DNA of 25,026 bases, taken from positions 1 to 25,026 of the forward strand of contig JAPWVC010000006.1 of NCBI GenBank assembly GCA_028275195.1, in the 5' to 3' direction. The DNA is from Candidatus Acetothermia bacterium. GTDB taxonomy: Bacteria > Bipolaricaulota > Bipolaricaulia > RBG-16-55-9 > JANLFV01. Positions 21,438-25,026 of the stretch are shown here, in pieces (positions within the stretch are counted from its first letter, which is position 1; each line of letters begins with the position of its first letter). Under the pieces are notes generated by a model, which made no database searches, was not told the DNA's origin, and saw only the letters and a list, made by a program, of their open reading frames with translations. The translations under genes and the position numbers were made by a program.

Positions 21438-23117
21438 TTAAAGCCTCCCTGAGCGGAGGATCGCGACCACCAGCCAGAACCCGAGGAACGCGGCGAAGCC
21501 GAACCCGAGGAACCCGAAGAGCGAGAGGCCCCAGAGCCTCGGCCCGGCCTGAAGTTGCATCACCAACGAGGAGCCGATGATCAAGGCGGCGATGATCAAG
21601 GCGAAGGCGAGCCGGTTGCTCGCCCGGTCGAGCTCCTGCATCAGGTGCTCGAGCCCCAGTAGCTCGAATTGGACCTTGAGCCTCCCCTGACGCAGCCGGC
21701 TCATTATGGAGCGCAGCCCTTCAGGGAGCTCTTGAAAGAGCTCCCGGCTCTCGGCCCAGGCCCCGGCCCACCCTTGGAGTGCTTTCTGAAGAGGCCCTCG
21801 CCGGAGGGCCAGCCGCTCGAGATAGGGCTGGGCGAGCGCGAGGAGCTCGAGCTCCGGGTCCAGGGCCCTCCCCACCCCCTCGGCGATCACCAGGGCCTTC
21901 CCCATCATCACCAGGTTCGGCGGGAGCCGGAGCCGGTGCTCCCGGACGAGGGCCATCATCTCATCCAGGAGCCGCCCCAGCTCGAGCCGGTAGAGCGGGG
22001 TCTTAGAATACCGGTCCAGGAGGTCCGCTAGGTCGGCCCGGAGGGCTAAGAGGTCGACCTGCTCGTCGAGGCTCCCCAGCTCCCTCAGTGTCCGCACGAG
22101 CCCGGCGAGGTCCCCACGGGCGATCGCCAAGATGAGCTGGCCCACCCGCTCCCGGAGCTCTAAATCGAGCCGCCCGACCATCCCGAAGTCGAGCGGGGCG
22201 ATGACATTCCCCTCCAGCACCAGGATGTTCCCCGGATGGGGGTCGGCGTGGAAGAGGCCGTGCTCGAAGATCTGCTTGAGGATGGCATTGGCCCCATTGA
22301 GTGCGACCTGGTGCCGATCGAGCCCCGCCCGCTCCAGCCCCTCCAGGTCAGTGACCTTGACCCCCACAATCCGCTCCATCGTCAGGACCTCGGAAGTGGT
22401 GTATTCCCAGAAGACCTTGGGGATATAGACTGTCGGGTCGCCCTGGAAATTCCGGCGGAAGAGCTCCATGTTCCGTCCCTCGCGGACGAAGTCGAGCTCC
22501 CTTCTTAAGGTCTTGGCGAACTCCCGGACGACCCCCGGAGGATCGAACGGCTCGCTCTCCGGGAGGTGGCGGACGAGGAAGTGGGCCAGGTCTTCGAGGA
22601 TGATCAAGTCCGCGCGGATCGTCTCCCAAATCCCCGGGCGCTGGACCTTGACGACGACCTCGGTCCCATCCCTAAGGAGCGCGCGATGGACCTGGGCGAG
22701 CGAGGCCGCGGCGAGCGGCTCCTCCCCGAACTCCTGGAATAGCTCCCCCAGGGCTCGGCTGAGCTGGGCCTCGACCTTCCCCTTAATCTGAGCGAAGGGG
22801 AGCGGCATGGCCTCGTCCTGGAGCTTGGCCAGTTCGGCCGCATACTCCGGAGGGAGGAGGTCCAGGCGGAGGCTGAGCAACTGCCCCAGCTTGATGAAGG
22901 TCGGCCCGAGCTCCTCGAAGGCCAGCCTCAGCCGCGCAGGCCGGGAGAGGTCCTCCAGCTCCTTGATCGCTCTTAGGCGGGGGAGCCGCCCGAGCAGGGG
23001 ATGGCGGACCTTCAGCTTCGCCAGAAGGTCCCCGAACCCGTATTTGAGGAGGACCGCCAGGATCTGGCGGTAGCGGCGGAGGCCGGAATAGGCGCGCGGG
23101 AGCTGGGTCAGCCTCAT
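21438..23117 (-). CDS. ubiB: ABC1/UbiB-family atypical kinase
   Basis: Members of this family are membrane-associated ATPases or kinases needed for ubiquinone or other prenyl-lipid synthesis. The 559 residues include the KxGQ motif (KLGQ, 76-79), the Ala-rich loop AAASLAQVHRA (137-147), the ATP-binding Lys (K157 in VVVKVQRPG), ELDFVREGRN (207-216), HADPHPGN (290-297) and DFG (310-312). The C-terminal 70 residues hold two hydrophobic helices. The start ATGA overlaps the stop of the phasin-like gene by 4 nt. No quinone-ring genes are nearby, so its lipid substrate cannot be deduced. Confidence 0.95.
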   Translation of the reverse strand: MRLTQLPRAYSGLRRYRQILAVLLKYGFGDLLAKLKVRHPLLGRLPRLRAIKELEDLSRPARLRLAFEELGPTFIKLGQLLSLRLDLLPPEYAAELAKLQDEAMPLPFAQIKGKVEAQLSRALGELFQEFGEEPLAAASLAQVHRALLRDGTEVVVKVQRPGIWETIRADLIILEDLAHFLVRHLPESEPFDPPGVVREFAKTLRRELDFVREGRNMELFRRNFQGDPTVYIPKVFWEYTTSEVLTMERIVGVKVTDLEGLERAGLDRHQVALNGANAILKQIFEHGLFHADPHPGNILVLEGNVIAPLDFGMVGRLDLELRERVGQLILAIARGDLAGLVRTLRELGSLDEQVDLLALRADLADLLDRYSKTPLYRLELGRLLDEMMALVREHRLRLPPNLVMMGKALVIAEGVGRALDPELELLALAQPYLERLALRRGPLQKALQGWAGAWAESRELFQELPEGLRSIMSRLRQGRLKVQFELLGLEHLMQELDRASNRLAFALIIAALIIGSSLVMQLQAGPRLWGLSLFGFLGFGFAAFLGFWLVVAILRSGRL

Positions 23118-23395
23118 TGCATCTTCTTCTCCAGGGCCGCGAGCCGCTCCTCGAGCCGGGCTAGGTCGGCCTTCGTCGGGAGCCCCAGCTCGCCTACTAG
23201 CCGCGTGAAGGTCGCCCGGAGCCGCTCCTCGGCCTTCTTCCCGGTCGCCAGGAGCTCATCGATAGCTACCTCTCGCTCCTTCTGGGCCAGCTCGCCCCGC
23301 TTGATCAGCTCATCGACGAAGCCCTCGACCCTCTCCCTCGTCAGATCGAGCGCCCCCAGTCCGAGGAGCAGCCCACGCCTCACTAAATCGAGCAT
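23114..23395 (-). CDS. Phasin-like (PhaF/PhaI, COG3937-type) helical protein
   Basis: A 93-residue protein that reads as one long amphipathic helix (MLDLVRRGLLLGLGALDLTR, ERVEGFVDELIKRGELAQKE) followed by a coiled coil (ADLARLEERLAALEKKMQ). This is the plan of phasin-type proteins, which coat polyhydroxyalkanoate granules or bind lipid surfaces. The start is ATG 23395, because the full Shine-Dalgarno AAAGGAGGTGA (23401-23411) lies just before it; a longer reading to 23467 crosses the promoter. It is first in the operon with ubiB and patatin. No PHA synthase is in the window, so a PHA role is only one option. Confidence 0.8.
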   Translation of the reverse strand: MLDLVRRGLLLGLGALDLTRERVEGFVDELIKRGELAQKEREVAIDELLATGKKAEERLRATFTRLVGELGLPTKADLARLEERLAALEKKMQ

Positions 23396-23414
23396 CCGCT
23401 TCACCTCCTTTCCC

Positions 23415-23443
23415 AGTTTAAGCTCCTGCCCATCCTGGAGCAA
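23415..23443 (-). promoter_or_regulatory. Sigma70-type promoter of the phasin-like / ubiB / patatin operon
   Basis: On the minus strand TTGCTC (23438-23443) and TAAACT (23415-23420) are 17 bp apart. The predicted start near 23408 leaves a leader of about 13 nt that is little more than the Shine-Dalgarno. Confidence 0.6.
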
Positions 23444-23494
23444 GACCTCCATCCAGGTGGCGATCACCCTCCCATCGCTTTGGCACTAGACCCA

Positions 23495-23532
23495 CTAGCG
23501 GCCATGCCCGTAGGCCGTGCTGGCTCCGCTAG
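23495..23532 (-). terminator. Hairpin after the glycosyltransferase gene
   Basis: CTAGCGG (23495-23501) pairs with CCGCTAG (23526-23532), and three more pairs follow after a 2-nt bulge; the loop is about 16 nt. It overlaps the glycosyltransferase stop codon. No U-run follows, so a terminator role is uncertain. The remaining bases to 23395 hold only the next operon's promoter. Confidence 0.4.
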
Positions 23533-24266
23533 GCAAGGCCCGAGCGTTTAGCCACTAGATCTCCCTCCAAGGCCATCGCGATGTAGTTCCTAGCGTTGGC
23601 TAGAGGGACCTTCCAGAAGTCCTCCCCCAATTTCCGCGCTGAGGTGTAGACCACCAAGTCCTTGAGGAAGCGGACCTCTCCCACTTTGCGGAGCTTGAGC
23701 CCTAGCTGGACATCCTCCGAGACCCGATAGAAGCGGCCATCTTTGGCCTTGAACCCGCCTACCTGCTCGAAGGAGCCCTTCCTCACGGCGAAGTTAGCCC
23801 CACAGAAGTGGGGGAAACTCAAGGAGTGGCTGACCTCAAGGAAAGAGGTCAGGAAAGGATCGGTCAGGGGGATGAGCTGGTTGAAGTAGCGGCTGGGTGA
23901 GGAGCCCTTCTTCAGCAGGACCCGGCCGTAGACCCCGACCAGGCCGGGCTCCTCTTGGAAGGCACGATAGATGAGCCTGAGCCAATCAGAAGAGACGACT
24001 GTATCGGCATCGGTGGAGGCGATGATCTCCGCCCGGGCGGCCTCGAAGCCGCGCTGGCGGGCGAAGCTTACGCCCCTCCTAGGCTCATAGAGCACGCGGC
24101 AGCCGAAGTCAAGCGCGATCCGAGCTGTAGCGTCAGTCGAGCCGTTGTCCACCAGGATGACCTCAAAGTCCTGGAAGCTCTGACCAGCCAGGCTCTCCAG
24201 GCATTCCCCCAGCTCAGCCTCCTCATTCAGCGCCGGGATCACCACCGAGATCTTCGGGGCGACCAT
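23529..24266 (-). CDS. Family 2 glycosyltransferase
   Basis: Transfers a sugar from a nucleotide-sugar donor to an unknown acceptor. The 245 residues begin with the GT-A nucleotide-binding fold: ISVVIPALNEEAELGECLES (6-25), VDNGSTDATARIA (39-51), and the metal-binding D-A-D in STDADTVV (D86, D88). Later CGANFAVRKGSFEQVGGF and SEDVQLGLKLRKVG match the acceptor-side motifs, with Glu-Asp as the likely catalytic base region. There is no membrane helix, unlike many polysaccharide synthases. AAGG lies 6 nt before ATG 24266. It follows the TetR gene on the same strand after 102 nt, in which I see no convincing promoter. Confidence 0.93.
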   Translation of the reverse strand: MVAPKISVVIPALNEEAELGECLESLAGQSFQDFEVILVDNGSTDATARIALDFGCRVLYEPRRGVSFARQRGFEAARAEIIASTDADTVVSSDWLRLIYRAFQEEPGLVGVYGRVLLKKGSSPSRYFNQLIPLTDPFLTSFLEVSHSLSFPHFCGANFAVRKGSFEQVGGFKAKDGRFYRVSEDVQLGLKLRKVGEVRFLKDLVVYTSARKLGEDFWKVPLANARNYIAMALEGDLVAKRSGLA

Positions 24267-24368
24267 CTCGAACCTTCTCCGCCAGCTTGCCCCGCCGGAC
24301 TAGCTGATCAGGAAGAGCTCAATCTTTGGCAAGAGCCACCAGCCCCCATCCCCACTGAGACGCCCTCG

Positions 24369-25001
24369 CTAGCTCGAACGCCCTTCACCTCCTAGCGCCG
24401 GTTGGGGAACGGCACCGAGCCACCTCCAGAATGACCGGGCCAGCTCCTGCGGAGCCTCCCTCAGGATGACCGCCGCCTTCTCATCGTTGTAGAGGACCGC
24501 GCGGGAGGTCACTGCCTCGATCGCTCCCAAAAGGGCATGAGCAGTGATCAGGGGATTGCAGGGTGCGAGCTCCTTCTTCGCAATCCCCTCTGTGATCAGC
24601 TCCTCGATGTAACGAGCGACCTCCTCGTAGAGGCTTCGGAATACCTTTTGAAACCGCTCATTCGGCTCGAGCCGCTCCATTAGGATCAACTTGACCAGCC
24701 GCCTGTTCCCCTTGATCCGGTCGAAGTGCATCTCCAGGATCCGCTGGATCTGCTCCCGGATGGGGAGCCCGCTCGTCCGCAGCCCCTCGAAGAACTGCCG
24801 ACGCTGCTCTATCTCCTCGCGGAAGATCTGGATTAGGATGTCTTCCTTGCTCTGGAAGTAGTGGTAGATCGTCCCGATGGCTACCTTGGCCTGTTCGGCG
24901 ATCTCCCGCATCCCTGCCACATGGAACCCCTTCTCCGCGAAGACCTGGGTGGCTGCCTCGATGATCCATTCCTTCTTCTTGGGGATCGCTTCCCCGCTCA
25001 T
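24369..25001 (-). CDS. TetR/AcrR-family transcription regulator
   Basis: A 210-residue one-component repressor-type protein. The N-terminal helix-turn-helix covers about 12-60, with AATQVFAEKGFHVAGMREIA, EQAKVAIGTIYHYFQSKED and IL as the family core. The C-terminal ligand-binding half is all helical and gives no clue to the ligand. ATG 25001 is preferred because GAGGAGGGGG (25004-25013) lies just upstream; another in-frame ATG sits at 25025 at the window edge, so a slightly longer form is possible. Its own promoter is outside the window. Downstream on the same strand is the glycosyltransferase, but neither an operator nor a target can be named. Confidence 0.93.
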   Translation of the reverse strand: MSGEAIPKKKEWIIEAATQVFAEKGFHVAGMREIAEQAKVAIGTIYHYFQSKEDILIQIFREEIEQRRQFFEGLRTSGLPIREQIQRILEMHFDRIKGNRRLVKLILMERLEPNERFQKVFRSLYEEVARYIEELITEGIAKKELAPCNPLITAHALLGAIEAVTSRAVLYNDEKAAVILREAPQELARSFWRWLGAVPQPALGGEGRSS

Positions 25002-25026
25002 GACCCCCTCCTCTTGAACGAACATT

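Noticed and set aside
23484..23558. Repeated CACTAG words around the glycosyltransferase end
   Set aside because: Three 6-bp copies with irregular spacing are too short to call a repeat array or attachment site.

Overview
The window is an ordinary, dense, GC-rich bacterial chromosome segment holding 24 genes. Two of these touch or lie near the window ends (a pseudouridine synthase cut at base 1 and a TetR regulator whose promoter lies beyond the right end). The proteins are rich in Glu, Arg and Lys and gaps are short. A beta-barrel-like protein with a signal peptide and C-terminal Phe, and a PpiD/SurA-type chaperone, point to a diderm. SpoVS, RNase Y, an ADP-forming acyl-CoA synthetase and Hyp proteins together suggest a deep-branching thermophile-like anaerobe. 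Candidate phylum Bipolaricaulota (Acetothermia) would fit, but that placement is inference; the sequence has no rRNA to settle it. I saw no tRNA, rRNA, CRISPR array, insertion sequence or prophage.

Layout, left to right. A divergent RluD-like gene (minus) and nusA (plus) share a 127-bp promoter region. nusA is coupled by a TAATG overlap to a large RND/MMPL exporter. A clear promoter overlapping the exporter stop drives a second plus-strand operon: an unknown 190-aa protein, RNase Y (rny) and SpoVS. A third, strong promoter at 6835-6864 drives a PpiC-TPR chaperone, mazG, a DUF4911-like small protein and a YqeG-type HAD phosphatase. The last three overlap one another. From 10783 to 15984 everything is on the minus strand: hypF and hypA, a Crp-family regulator, a DUF502 membrane protein, a cold-shock protein gene and a small membrane-anchored protein. 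prfA (plus) is divergent from that last gene. The rest is minus-strand again: an outer-membrane-like protein followed by an ADP-forming acyl-CoA synthetase; a tight phasin-like/UbiB/patatin operon; a family 2 glycosyltransferase; and TetR.

The most interesting non-coding feature is the cold-shock gene leader. A near-consensus promoter (TTGACA, 17 bp, TATACT) lies about 160 nt upstream of the start codon. The ribosome binding site is perfectly complementary to an upstream leader segment, and that segment can also pair with a second, more distal one. The result looks like a two-state RNA switch, followed by a perfect 36-bp palindromic terminator at the gene end. Other points of interest are several promoters placed only 3-10 nt ahead of start codons, a SpoVS with a long disordered tail directly behind rny, a MazG with a degraded second domain, and the phasin/UbiB/patatin module.
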